In this document: positions 37,526 to 47,200 of the stretch, in pieces
How the letters are laid out: each line of letters opens with the position of its first letter
Numbering within the stretch: the first letter of the stretch is position 1
Source: Paenibacillus kyungheensis
Lineage (GTDB): Bacteria > Bacillota > Bacilli > Paenibacillales > Paenibacillaceae
DNA: 64,000 bases
Assembly (NCBI RefSeq): GCF_028606985.1
Contig: NZ_CP117416.1
Span: 1,278,001 to 1,342,000, forward strand
Direction: 5' to 3'
The notes under the pieces: model-generated
Told to the model about the DNA's origin: nothing
What the model saw: the letters and a program-made list of their open reading frames with translations, nothing else
The model's database searches: none
Translations under genes and position numbers: made by a program

Positions 37526-39469
37526 TTATGATTCTACAGCTAATGTCTCCCACTCTTCATAAGCGTGTTCCAAAGACTGTTGCAAATCAGCAATTTCTGC
37601 TTGATGTTTTTGTACTTGTTCATAGTCTTGGTAGACTTCAGGTAGCGTCAATTGTTGCTCTAATTCACCGATACGTTCTTCCCAATCTGCAATTTCTTTT
37701 TCCAATTGTTCTGTACGGCGTTGACGGTTACGTTCGTCTCGTTTGGCTTGTTTGCTTTCTTCATAAGAGTTAGCAACAGATTCTTCAGGAGTAGCTGTTG
37801 AAGTCGAATTATTTTTGGATTGTTGCAACGCATTTTCTGTCGCTATTTCAAGTAATTCTTGCTTTTTGATTAAATAATCATCGAAATTACCCAGATAAGC
37901 AGTTAAGCCTTCCGGTCGAAGTTCTAAGATTCGTTCAGCCATTTTATTTAAAAAGTACCGATCATGCGAAATAAATAGGAGGGTGCCTTCATAATCCATC
38001 AATGCTGATTCTAATACTTCTTTACTCATCAAATCGAGATGGTTGGTAGGCTCATCCAGAATCAACATATTTGCATCAAGCAACATCAACTTGGTTAAAG
38101 ACACTCTCGCTTTTTCGCCGCCGCTAAGTGCAGATATTTTTTTGAGTACATCTTCACCGCTAAATAAGAAGTTACCCAGCACTGTACGAATACGCACTTC
38201 TTCCAGATGGGAGAAGCTACTCCATACTTCTTCAAGTACTGTATTATTTGGATTCAGATGACCTTGTTCTTGATCATAATAACCAATTTTTACTTTGGCT
38301 CCCCATTCAATCTTGCCTGTATCGGGTTCATGTTCATCAATAAGTGCTTTAAGCATAGTTGTTTTGCCTGTTCCGTTAGGTCCGATAAGTGCAACCATAT
38401 CTCCACGTCTTAATTCAAATGAAATCGGCTCAAATAACTTCTGCTTATCTTCATAGGACAACGTAAGCTGATGTACACGCAATACTTCTTTACCGGAGAC
38501 TACAGAGACACCGAATGAAAAGTTAGCTTTTTTGAGATCACCGGCAGGGCGATCCAATCGATCCATTTTATCGAGTGCTTTACGACGACTTTGAGCACGT
38601 TTGGTGGTAGAAGCTCTTACAATATTTTTCTGCACAAAAGCTTCCATACGAGCAATCTCGCCTTGTTGCTTATCGAATTGCTTCATAGCTGTTTCGTATT
38701 CAGCAGCTTTGATATCAATATAGCGACTGTAGTTACCGGTATAACGTTTGGAACGATGACGTTCGATTTCAACAATCGTTGTAACTAAGCGATCTAGAAA
38801 ATAACGGTCATGCGATACAACTACTAATGAGCCAGAATAACCGCGTAAATAATCTTCTAGCCATGTTAATGTATCAATATCCAGATGGTTGGTCGGTTCA
38901 TCCAACATTAATAGATCAGGCGCTTGTAGAAGAATACGGGCTAAAGCAAGTCTTGTTTTCTGACCGCCACTTAACGTATCAATAGTAGTATCTTGGGAAA
39001 AGTCACCAAAACCCATACCATGTAAAATACTGCGAATACGAGTATCCATTTCATATCCACCTTGTTCGCGGAACCATTCCGAGCGTTCAGCATAGCGGGC
39101 AAGTAGATCGGCATATCCTTTATCATCTTCCATCATAGCAGGATCAGCAATCTGCTGTTCCATTGTCCGTAATTCTTGTTCGGTATCGATCAAGTTCGCA
39201 TACACAGAACGCATTTCTTCACCGATCGTACTCCCGTGATGCAATCCGCTATTTTGCGCTAGATAACCAAGCGTCATCTCTTTGTTGCGGAAAATCTGTC
39301 CACTATCATAAGACATTTCACCAGCAATAATTTTGAGCAACGTGGATTTGCCTGCGCCATTGACTCCGACAAGACCGATCCGTTCTCTTTCTTCGACTTG
39401 TAGATTTAAGCCTTCCAAAATAGGGGTGATTCCATATCGTTTTGTAATTCCATTTGCTTGCAGTAACAT
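37526..39469 (-). CDS. ABC-F family ATPase (YdiF/Uup-like)
   Basis: A 647-residue soluble protein with two nucleotide-binding domains and no membrane part. The start is moved in to ATG at 39469 (MLLQANGITKRYG) because GGAGG lies 12 bases before it. Walker A motifs are GVNGAGKST (about 35-43) and GPNGTGKTT; signatures are LSGGQKTR and LSGGEKAR; Walker B motifs are LLMLDEPTNHLD and MLILDEPTNHLD. The interdomain linker (P-site tRNA interaction motif) lies between, and a charged coiled coil (about 560-645) ends the protein. ABC-F proteins act on the ribosome as translation factors. In B. subtilis the corresponding ydiF is also next to tsaD. Confidence 0.93.
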   Translation of the reverse strand: MLLQANGITKRYGITPILEGLNLQVEERERIGLVGVNGAGKSTLLKIIAGEMSYDSGQIFRNKEMTLGYLAQNSGLHHGSTIGEEMRSVYANLIDTEQELRTMEQQIADPAMMEDDKGYADLLARYAERSEWFREQGGYEMDTRIRSILHGMGFGDFSQDTTIDTLSGGQKTRLALARILLQAPDLLMLDEPTNHLDIDTLTWLEDYLRGYSGSLVVVSHDRYFLDRLVTTIVEIERHRSKRYTGNYSRYIDIKAAEYETAMKQFDKQQGEIARMEAFVQKNIVRASTTKRAQSRRKALDKMDRLDRPAGDLKKANFSFGVSVVSGKEVLRVHQLTLSYEDKQKLFEPISFELRRGDMVALIGPNGTGKTTMLKALIDEHEPDTGKIEWGAKVKIGYYDQEQGHLNPNNTVLEEVWSSFSHLEEVRIRTVLGNFLFSGEDVLKKISALSGGEKARVSLTKLMLLDANMLILDEPTNHLDLMSKEVLESALMDYEGTLLFISHDRYFLNKMAERILELRPEGLTAYLGNFDDYLIKKQELLEIATENALQQSKNNSTSTATPEESVANSYEESKQAKRDERNRQRRTEQLEKEIADWEERIGELEQQLTLPEVYQDYEQVQKHQAEIADLQQSLEHAYEEWETLAVES

Positions 39470-39599
39470 TGACTTATCGAGCCTCCACATCATCTATATA
39501 ATGGACAATCATATATTTGTATAAAAAGAGTTATTGTATTTAGTTTACATGAAAGGATGTTAATTTGCACCGTATGATCATTTTTAATAGAAGGTGAAG

Positions 39600-39628
39600 T
39601 TGGTTTTTGGAAAGAAGAATGATACACT
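39600..39628 (+). promoter_or_regulatory. Predicted promoter of the fthC-moaC-moaB run
   Basis: TTGGTT at 39600-39605, a 17-base spacer, and TACACT at 39623-39628, with TG one base before it (extended -10). TTGGTT is a fair match to the -35 consensus. Confidence 0.4.
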
Positions 39629-39715
39629 GTCACTATCGGGATTTTTGCGAAATTTGCAATGGTCATTCAGGCTTATTATTCCTATGACAGCCTGGTCTGT
39701 ATTAGGAGGTAAACG

Positions 39716-40339
39716 ATGGAAATGATCTCAAATAAACAACGTTTACGACAAGAATTAAAGCGTAAGCGTATGGCTTTAACTCCTGAACAACGAATACAAG
39801 AATCAGCAGACATTTGTGCTGCTGCTGCATCATATATGAATCAACTGCGTCAACAGAAAAAGAAATCTGCGTTAACTATATTTACTTACCTAGCATATCG
39901 AGATGAACCGGATACGATGCCATTATTACATCAATGCTGGCAAGCAGGAGATACTGTACTTGCTCCACGAATTGATGCAAAGCAAGATGCACTATTTCAT
40001 GTATACCCAATTACAGGTGTTCATGATATCGAACCTGGTGCTTATGGTATTCCTGAACCGAGACATCATTTGTCTGCATTACCAGAATCGCAATGGGATC
40101 AGATTGATCTTATGCTTGTACCGGGACTTGGTTATGATCTACAAGGTGGACGGATCGGTTATGGTGGCGGATATTATGATCGTTTTATGTCCAGATTACA
40201 GCAATATTCATCTGATTTGCCTGTATGCGGAGCGTTTGTTTTTGGCACGCAAATCACGGAAAAGATTCCTATGGAATCGCATGATTTCCGTATCGACGTG
40301 CTGTTTATGGCGTCTGAATATGTGCTAATCGATAAATAG
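39716..40339 (+). CDS. 5-formyltetrahydrofolate cyclo-ligase
   Basis: A 207-residue protein of the FthC/YgfA family, which turns 5-formyl-THF into 5,10-methenyl-THF with ATP. NKQRLRQELKRKRMALTPEQR starts it, RIDAKQDALFHVY lies in the middle, and the ATP/folate loop GYDLQGGRIGYGGGYYDRF is the family signature. ATG follows AGGAGG with a 7-base gap. It starts a run with moaC 52 bases on. Confidence 0.93.
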   Translation: MEMISNKQRLRQELKRKRMALTPEQRIQESADICAAAASYMNQLRQQKKKSALTIFTYLAYRDEPDTMPLLHQCWQAGDTVLAPRIDAKQDALFHVYPITGVHDIEPGAYGIPEPRHHLSALPESQWDQIDLMLVPGLGYDLQGGRIGYGGGYYDRFMSRLQQYSSDLPVCGAFVFGTQITEKIPMESHDFRIDVLFMASEYVLIDK

Positions 40340-40391
40340 AAATAGTAGATAGTATCAATACCAGTAAAGATCGTAGGCGGGATGAATATAC

Positions 40392-40913
40392 ATGACTGAT
40401 AACCACAATCAAGAGTATGAAGGATTACCAACACCGACAGGGAAATTGACTCATTTTAATGAGCAAGGTCGTGCCCGAATGGTTGATATTTCAGATAAAG
40501 AAAGTACATCACGTACAGCTATAGCGGTAACAACAGTGAAGATGCTCCCGACGACATTGTCTGCGATCAAAGCAGGGCAAATTGGCAAAGGAGATGTACT
40601 CGCTGTAGCACAGGTAGCTGGTATTCAAGCGGCAAAGCGTACATCGGATTGGATTCCAATGTGTCATCCATTGCCATTGACCGGTGTAAATATTATGTTT
40701 GACGATAACGATCGTGATGAACTTCAGATCAAAGTACAAGTCAAAACAGAAGGTAAAACCGGCGTCGAAATGGAAGCTTTGACAGCAGCATCAGCGGTTG
40801 CTTTAACTGTATATGATATGTGTAAAGCATTACAAAAAGATATGGTGATTGGGCCAACGATGTTGTGGTCGAAAAGCGGCGGAAAAAGTGGAGATTTTAA
40901 AAGAGAAGAATAG
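40392..40913 (+). CDS. moaC: Cyclic pyranopterin monophosphate synthase MoaC
   Basis: A 173-residue protein, second enzyme of molybdenum cofactor synthesis. The catalytic segments are complete: [34 protein letters not shown], and [25 protein letters not shown] with the active-site Lys/Asp. A 13-residue extension precedes the core. It lies 52 bases after fthC and 121 before moaB. Confidence 0.96.
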   Translation: MTDNHNQEYEGLPTPTGKLTHFNEQGRARMVDISDKESTSRTAIAVTTVKMLPTTLSAIKAGQIGKGDVLAVAQVAGIQAAKRTSDWIPMCHPLPLTGVNIMFDDNDRDELQIKVQVKTEGKTGVEMEALTAASAVALTVYDMCKALQKDMVIGPTMLWSKSGGKSGDFKREE

Positions 40914-41034
40914 AAGTCATCCATATGTAGCATTTAGCCGAATATTATAGAGTAAGAATAGTGATCCACCTTAACACATGAAAATAGTTGTAATCAATAG
41001 ATGAATATGCCAGATAGACGGGGAGGGTGAGAGC

Positions 41035-41532
41035 ATGGTTTGGAGAACAGCTATTCTTACAGCCAGTGACAAAGGTGCACGAGGAGAAAGAGAAGACACC
41101 AGTGCACAAGTCATTCGCGAATTAATTGAAGAAGAGTTAGGTGGAGAAATTGTTGAATACCGGGTCGTGCCTGATGAGCCTGATGAGATCATTGCTGCAT
41201 TGATTGAGATGACAGAGTACTTCAATGCTGATTTGGTATTAACCACAGGAGGAACAGAACTAGCTCAGCGTGATGTAACCCCTGAAGCCACACGTCGTGT
41301 CATTCAACGCGAAGTACCCGGTATGGCAGAAGCGATGCGAGCTACAGTAATGAAAAAGAATCGTTCGGCAATGCTATTTCGCGGGATCTGTGGTATTCGT
41401 GAACGTAGTCTGATTGTGAACTTGCCAGGCACTCCCAAAGGTGTACACGAGCATCTAGCAGCGATTATGGATCAATTACCTGAAGCGTTGTTAATGATTA
41501 CCGGACAGTACAGCAACACCGATGAGCGTTAA
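41035..41532 (+). CDS. moaB: Molybdenum cofactor biosynthesis protein MoaB/Mog
   Basis: A 165-residue MoaB/MogA-type protein that adenylylates molybdopterin. AILTASDKGARGEREDTS, LTTGGTELAQRDVTPEATR and the C-terminal LPGTPKGVHEHLAAIMDQLPEAL are family signatures. ATG follows GGGGAGGG. A terminator hairpin follows, so tatA has its own promoter. Confidence 0.92.
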   Translation: MVWRTAILTASDKGARGEREDTSAQVIRELIEEELGGEIVEYRVVPDEPDEIIAALIEMTEYFNADLVLTTGGTELAQRDVTPEATRRVIQREVPGMAEAMRATVMKKNRSAMLFRGICGIRERSLIVNLPGTPKGVHEHLAAIMDQLPEALLMITGQYSNTDER

Positions 41533-41569
41533 GACTGATGAAGTGTATACAGCAGAGTGATTGATGTTC

Positions 41570-41604
41570 CACAATTTTTTTGCTTAAAGAATTGTGCTTT
41601 TTTG
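41570..41604 (+). terminator. Terminator-like hairpin after moaB
   Basis: CACAATT and AATTGTG around a loop, followed by six T. Confidence 0.6.
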
Positions 41605-41619
41605 TCGTTAACTTATAAT
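41592..41619 (+). promoter_or_regulatory. Predicted promoter of tatA
   Basis: TTGTGC at 41592-41597, a 16-base spacer, and perfect TATAAT at 41614-41619. Confidence 0.4.
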
Positions 41620-41663
41620 AGGGCTAAAGATGAAGTGTACATTTCGATATGCTATGATGAAAC

Positions 41664-41683
41664 AGACAAAGCACGCTTTGTCT
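41664..41683. repeat. Perfect 20-bp inverted repeat before tatA
   Basis: AGACAAAGC, AC, GCTTTGTCT. It ends 8 bases before the tatA ribosome binding site, so it could be an operator or a hairpin that affects ribosome loading. Confidence 0.5.
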
Positions 41684-41705
41684 CATGAATAAGGAGGAAT
41701 ACCGA

Positions 41706-41939
41706 ATGCTAACTGGTATAGGACCTACTGGATTTATATTGTTGATTGTATTGGCGCTTATTTTATTTGGTCCGAACAAATTACCTGAATTAGGACGTGC
41801 AGTAGGACGAACTTTCCGTGAATTTAAGGAAGGTACACGCGATATGATGAAAGATGAAGATACAACATCTAAGACTCGTACCGACTCGATCCAGTCCGCA
41901 GAAGTGATTCCACCTGCTCAACCAGAAGATAAACGTTAA
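41706..41939 (+). CDS. tatA: Twin-arginine translocase subunit TatA
   Basis: A 77-residue protein; ATG at 41706 follows AAGGAGGA, and the longer frame at 41685 would put that site inside the gene. One transmembrane helix (about 7-21), then the conserved FGPNKLPELGRAVGRTFREFKEG hinge and amphipathic helix, then an acidic tail. It forms the pore of the Tat system for folded proteins. TatC follows 65 bases on; no tatB is seen, as expected for Firmicutes. Confidence 0.95.
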   Translation: MLTGIGPTGFILLIVLALILFGPNKLPELGRAVGRTFREFKEGTRDMMKDEDTTSKTRTDSIQSAEVIPPAQPEDKR

Positions 41940-41956
41940 AGAATGTAGACGATTCC

Positions 41957-41985
41957 GAATCCCTTCCCTACGGAAGGGATTTTCT
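41957..41985 (+). terminator. Terminator-like hairpin between tatA and tatC
   Basis: AATCCCTTCC and GGAAGGGATT form a perfect 10-bp stem with a CTAC loop, followed by TTCTTTT. It may let only part of the transcripts continue into tatC. Confidence 0.75.
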
Positions 41986-42004
41986 TTTGAGATAGGAGGA
42001 ACAT

Positions 42005-42772
42005 ATGGATAATCCTGAAAAGCAGATGTCTTTGATCGAACATATAGGAGAGTTACGGCGTAGATTGATTGTTATTATTGCTGTATTGTTTCTAGGGATG
42101 ATTTTGGGACTATTTGTAGCTCAACCGATTTATCAGTATTTAGTAGCCGCAGAGACCGCACGAAATCTGGTATTTCATGTATTCTCATTTTGGGATGGTA
42201 TCGGATTGTATATGAAAATTGCAATGGTAGTTGCTTTGTTGCTAACTCTACCAGTGACGGTATACCAGATATGGGCATTTGTAAGTCCGGGACTTTTAGA
42301 TAAAGAACGCCGAGCAGCATTACGTTATGTTCCTTTTGTATTTATGATGTTTTTGTTAGGCGTTCTATTTGCCTATTATGTTGTATTTCCAATGGCGTTG
42401 ACGTTTACATCCAATGTGACTCGGAATATGGGACTTGCTGAAACGTATGGAGTGGTACAATATTTTACGTTTATGTCCAATATCGTGTTTCCTGTAGCAG
42501 CTCTGTTTGAGTTGCCTATCTTGATTATGTTTTTGACGACTTTACGTATTTTGAATCCAGCACTTTTGCGAAAATTACGAAAAATCGCTTATCTTGTACT
42601 CGTATTTATAGCTATTGTGATTACCCCACCGGATTTTGTATCGGATATTTTAGTTGCTATTCCATTGTTATTTTTATATGAGTTAAGTGTTATTTTGTCA
42701 GGAATTGTTTATCGTAAACAACAACGATTAGATGCTATAAGGCTCGATGAAGAACTGCAAAAGTACGACTAA
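42005..42772 (+). CDS. tatC: Twin-arginine translocase subunit TatC
   Basis: A 255-residue protein with six transmembrane segments. The N-terminal motif SLIEHIGELRRRLIVI, with the Glu that contacts the twin-arginine signal, is typical. The conserved SPGLLDKERRAALRYVPF lies in the first periplasmic/cytoplasmic region and the end is basic. ATG follows TAGGAGG. A terminator follows. Confidence 0.96.
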   Translation: MDNPEKQMSLIEHIGELRRRLIVIIAVLFLGMILGLFVAQPIYQYLVAAETARNLVFHVFSFWDGIGLYMKIAMVVALLLTLPVTVYQIWAFVSPGLLDKERRAALRYVPFVFMMFLLGVLFAYYVVFPMALTFTSNVTRNMGLAETYGVVQYFTFMSNIVFPVAALFELPILIMFLTTLRILNPALLRKLRKIAYLVLVFIAIVITPPDFVSDILVAIPLLFLYELSVILSGIVYRKQQRLDAIRLDEELQKYD

Positions 42773-42811
42773 CTTCAACTCAACAAGTGATATTAAGATA
42801 TCAATCAAAAG

Positions 42812-42878
42812 AAAAGAGCATTTTTGCAATAGCGTTGATCTGACAAATCAGACAAAGCTAGCCAAAATGCTCTTTTTT
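42812..42878 (+). terminator. Rho-independent terminator after tatC
   Basis: AAAAGAGCATTTT pairs with AAAATGCTCTTTT around a 41-base structured loop, followed by TTAA. The 236 bases from here to the next start at 43115 hold no gene; the sequence is AT-rich, without a clear promoter. Confidence 0.85.
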
Positions 42879-43114
42879 AATGTGCATTTTTCTAAAAAAA
42901 TCACTATCTTTTTTGAAGAGCAACTATTATAAATAGAAGAGAGAAAATAGAAATTATTCTTGAATATAGAAAGGAAAACAAAATAATCGTCAAAATATGA
43001 CAAATACTGCAAAAAAGCATAGATAAAGCAAAAAAGAGCGCCTTTTGTTCAGTATTTGTACAGAGTGGTTGTACTAAAATGGTAAGGGAAGGAACGAAAA
43101 AGGGGATAAATATC

Positions 43115-44284
43115 ATGAAAAAAATATCGTTTTTATTGACTACATTTGCGTTGATTTTTATTTTGCCATTACTGGGGAGTCTGGCAAAATGGGACGGATT
43201 ACCTCCGGGATACGGAGTATTTCCTGTACAGAATAATGTACAAGATCCTGGATTTAACTTAATCTATTTTATAGGAGCATGTGTGATCGCTGCTTTTATA
43301 CTTGCCTTTTTGTTATTTCCACGTTTGTTTGGATTTAAAAAAGAGAAAACGGTACGTGTTGTCCGATCAAAAGTAGCTTTTCCGATCTGGTTCTGGGCTG
43401 CTTTTCCAATATTATTGATCTGCTGGTTTATTATATGGTCTCGCGCAGGATTTGTAAGTTTACTTGAACCGTATACTTTTGTACCATTATGGTGGGCATT
43501 TATTTTAATTTTGGATGGTATCGTATACAAAAGAAATAACGGGGTTTCTCTTTTATCCAGCAAGCTATACATAATGCAGTTGCTGGCAATTGTTTCTTGT
43601 TTTAGTTGGTTTGCGTTTGAATATTTGAACTTTTTTGTTATGGAAAATTGGTATTATCCAAATAAAGATGTATTTTCGAACTTTGGTAATATTTTTTGGT
43701 TTGCATTGTCGTATACTACTGTATTACCAGCGATTATCGAATGGTATTTATTGCTTCAGACGTTTCCAGCTTTGAAAAAGAGGTACAGCAATGGACCTAA
43801 AATTCATTTGAATAAACCATTGCTTATAGGGTTCTATATCGTAGGTTTGATCCTTGCTTTTGCGATGGGATATTTCCCGTTCGAGTTGTTCTTTGTATTA
43901 TGGGTGGCATTGGTGCCTATGTTGTCAGCAGCTATGGGATTAATCGGCTTTTGGACACCATTTACATCGATTAAGAATGGTAATTGGTCGCCGCTTCTGT
44001 TAATAGCGATTGCTACCGTAGCGAATGGTTTCTTCTGGGAAATGTGGAACTTTGGTAGTGAATGGTTTAATCAGGGGATTCCAGTCAATCCGAATTATTG
44101 GAAATATTCTGTTCCTTATTTAGATAAAATTCATATCTTTTCAGAAATGCCTATTCTGGGCTATTTCGGTTATTTATTCTTTGGCGTCAATTGTTGGGTT
44201 ATTTGGCTAACAGGTGCATATGTATTTAAATTTGATCCTAATTTTGAAATTGTAGGAACAGGGGATAAAGCGAGGGAACACTAA
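43115..44284 (+). CDS. Multi-spanning membrane protein of unknown function
   Basis: A 389-residue membrane protein. The start is moved in to ATG at 43115 (MKKISFLLTTFALIFI), which follows AAGGGG. Hydrophobic segments lie at about 5-22, 49-71, 89-107, 121-138, 152-171, 189-212, 239-262, 269-290, 302-320 and 352-380, so about 9-10 helices. It is rich in Trp and Phe (WFAFEYLNFFVMENWYY, WKYSVPYLDK). No Cys pair, charged transport motif or catalytic signature is recognised. Its stop codon overlaps the start of the giant kinase/GGDEF gene (TAATG), so the two are probably translated together. The function could be signal input for that protein. I do not recognise the family. Confidence 0.7.
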   Translation: MKKISFLLTTFALIFILPLLGSLAKWDGLPPGYGVFPVQNNVQDPGFNLIYFIGACVIAAFILAFLLFPRLFGFKKEKTVRVVRSKVAFPIWFWAAFPILLICWFIIWSRAGFVSLLEPYTFVPLWWAFILILDGIVYKRNNGVSLLSSKLYIMQLLAIVSCFSWFAFEYLNFFVMENWYYPNKDVFSNFGNIFWFALSYTTVLPAIIEWYLLLQTFPALKKRYSNGPKIHLNKPLLIGFYIVGLILAFAMGYFPFELFFVLWVALVPMLSAAMGLIGFWTPFTSIKNGNWSPLLLIAIATVANGFFWEMWNFGSEWFNQGIPVNPNYWKYSVPYLDKIHIFSEMPILGYFGYLFFGVNCWVIWLTGAYVFKFDPNFEIVGTGDKAREH

Positions 44285-47200
44285 TGATATGGAAAGATCA
44301 AAAATATACAGTGATTGAAGAGATCGCCGATCATGGAAGTAAGGCGATCTATCGTTGCATTGATAATCTTTCCGGACAAACAGTTATTGCCAAGGTTCTA
44401 GGAGCCAAAGCATCCACATATGAAGCAGTGATGCGTATTAAAAAAGAATACAAAATGCTATCCGAACTGAAAGGTGCAGTAGACGGTGTAATCCAACCGA
44501 TTCAACTTGAAGAACGTGGTGGTTTTTTTGTACTTACTTTGGAAGATATCGATGGGCAATCGCTACGCAATATAATCCGGGATGAGCCGTTAGAACTATC
44601 AACGATTTTGCGCTTAGCGATCAAAATTGTTGATATTGTTGGACGTATCCATGAACAGCAGATTATTCACAAAGACCTCAAACCTGCTAATCTAATCTGG
44701 AATCGTGAAAGCGATCAGATTCAAATTATCGACTTTGATCTATCTGTCAAACTCACCAATGAAAAGCAAGAATTTCAAAATGCAGGCGTGATGGAAGGAA
44801 CATTATCATACATTTCACCTGAACAAACAGGACGGATTAATCGTAATATCGATTACCGTTCTGACTTTTATTCTCTAGGTGTTGTATTGTACGAAATGGT
44901 TACCGGGCAAAAGCCACATCCTGCTGAGTCAGTTGTAGAACAGATTTATGCGATTATAGCCAAAAAGCCAATCTCACCGTATGAGCTTTCAAATGGTGAA
45001 ATCGCTCGTCCATTATCGGATATCATTATGAAACTGTTAGAAAAATCACCAGAGGATCGTTATCGCAGTGCCTACGGGATCAAAGCAGATCTTAGAAAAT
45101 GCTATGATCCTCAAGCTGATTTTCAGATCGGACATGAAGACCGTTTAAGTCTATTTCATATTCCACAACGATTGCATGGACGTGATGAAGAGTTAAGTAA
45201 AATGAAACGCATTTTGACCGAAGGGATTCAAGAGCGAGTTCAATTGGCATTAGTATCTGGAGAAGCAGGAATAGGTAAAACTTCTTTTGTAAATGAGCTA
45301 CACAGCTTTATTTCACAAGAACGTGGTTATTTTATTCAAGGAAAATTCGAACAGTATAATAAAAATATTCCGTATAGTGCTATTATTCAAGCTTTTCGTA
45401 CATTGCTGGTGCAGTATCTCAAAGGACTGCCGGAAGAAAAGCAACAACTACAGCATTCTCTTCGTAATTGTCTGGGTAACAATGCAGGTGTTATCACCAA
45501 ATGGTTGCCTGAATTAGAGCAAATACTCGGTATACAGCCGATGCTAGAACCACTCAATCCTACAGAAGAAAACAATCGATTTTTCTTATCATTTATACGT
45601 TTTCTTGAAGGATTAACCGCAGGACAACGACCACTGGTCTTATTTCTAGATGATCTACAATGGGCAGATGTATCCAGTATTCAATTGGTAGGACGATTGA
45701 TGGAAAGTAGCAGTCTCAAAAAGCTATTTATTATCGGTTCGTATCGTGCTAATGAAGTCAATCCTGGTCATCCGTTAGCGACAGCGTTGCAGGAGATAGA
45801 AGCACAGGCAATGCTGCATCATATTGAATTGACTTCGTTATCTGCACTGCATGTACAACATCTGATCGAAGATACATTAGGTACAACAACAGCGACCATT
45901 ATTGAGCCTTTACGCGACAATATCTATCACCAGACCAAAGGAAATCCCTTTTTTATCCATGAAATTTTAAAAGATTTGTACAAAAATAAAGCGATCTTTT
46001 TTGATGATCAATTAGGCACATGGAATCTGAATCAGGCGCAAGTTATACAGATGACGATGAATGAAGATCTGATTGATTATCTGATTAGTAAAATGCAAAC
46101 ATTGCCTGTACACATGCAACATATTCTTGGATTAGCTGCTGCTATTGGTCGTAGTTTTGATTGGCAAATTCTTCATCTGGTCAGCGATGCCACCCCTACA
46201 GTGATCATAGAGTCTTTAACCCAGGCAGTTCAAGACGATATTATTACACCTCTGCATTCCAATTATCAAATGCTAAGCAGTGTAGAAGAAGTAAGTATCG
46301 AATTGAAGCAGTTAGATGTTCCATTTGCATTCGGACATGATAAGCTTCAGCAAGCATTGTATCAAATGTTAGATCCACAGAGTCGTCAAAGTCTACATCT
46401 GCAGATCGGATGGTTATTGTTAGATCACTGGTCAGTCGATAAAGTGCGTGAAAATAGTATGGATATCGCAGGGCATTTGAACAAAGGAATATCGTTAGTT
46501 CAATCGACTCAAGAGCGTGAGCGAATTATTCAGATCAATCTCCGAGCTGCCAAGCGTGCAAAAGAAGCATTTGGTTATGAGATTGCATGCCAGTTTCTTG
46601 AAATGGCACTCAGCCTTTTGGATACGGACAGTTGGACAACAGATTATCAGACTACATTTGACCTGTATTATCTGTATAGCGAATGTTCTTATCTTGTTCA
46701 TCAACTGGAGTCGGCAGATCAAGCTAGTCTTGTATTAATCAATCATGTACAGACAGCGCTCGAACTGGCTACCATCTATGAAATGCAGTCTAACCATTAT
46801 ATGTATCTTGGAATGATGAAAGAAGCGATAGATGCTGGTAAATTAGGTCTGGCGAGTCTCGGTATGTCTGTGCCAACCAAGCTAAACATGGCGATTGTAG
46901 GCAAAGAGATTATACGCGTCAAACTAAAGCTTCGTGGCAAAACAACTCATCAATTATTGCATGGCCCTGAAGTGCAAGATGAGAAAATTAAATTAGTGAT
47001 GCGCTTGTTAGTAAGTTTTATTCCGCCTGCTTTTATTTCAGGAGAACAGACACTATTTGCATGGGCTGTTTTGAAAAAAACGTATCTATCGATCCAATAT
47101 GGAAATGGGCCTGAATCAGCAGGTGCCTATATCGGATATGCGATGCTATTGTCGGGTATGGGCGATCTCAAAGGTGCAAAAGATTATGGCAAACTGGCGA

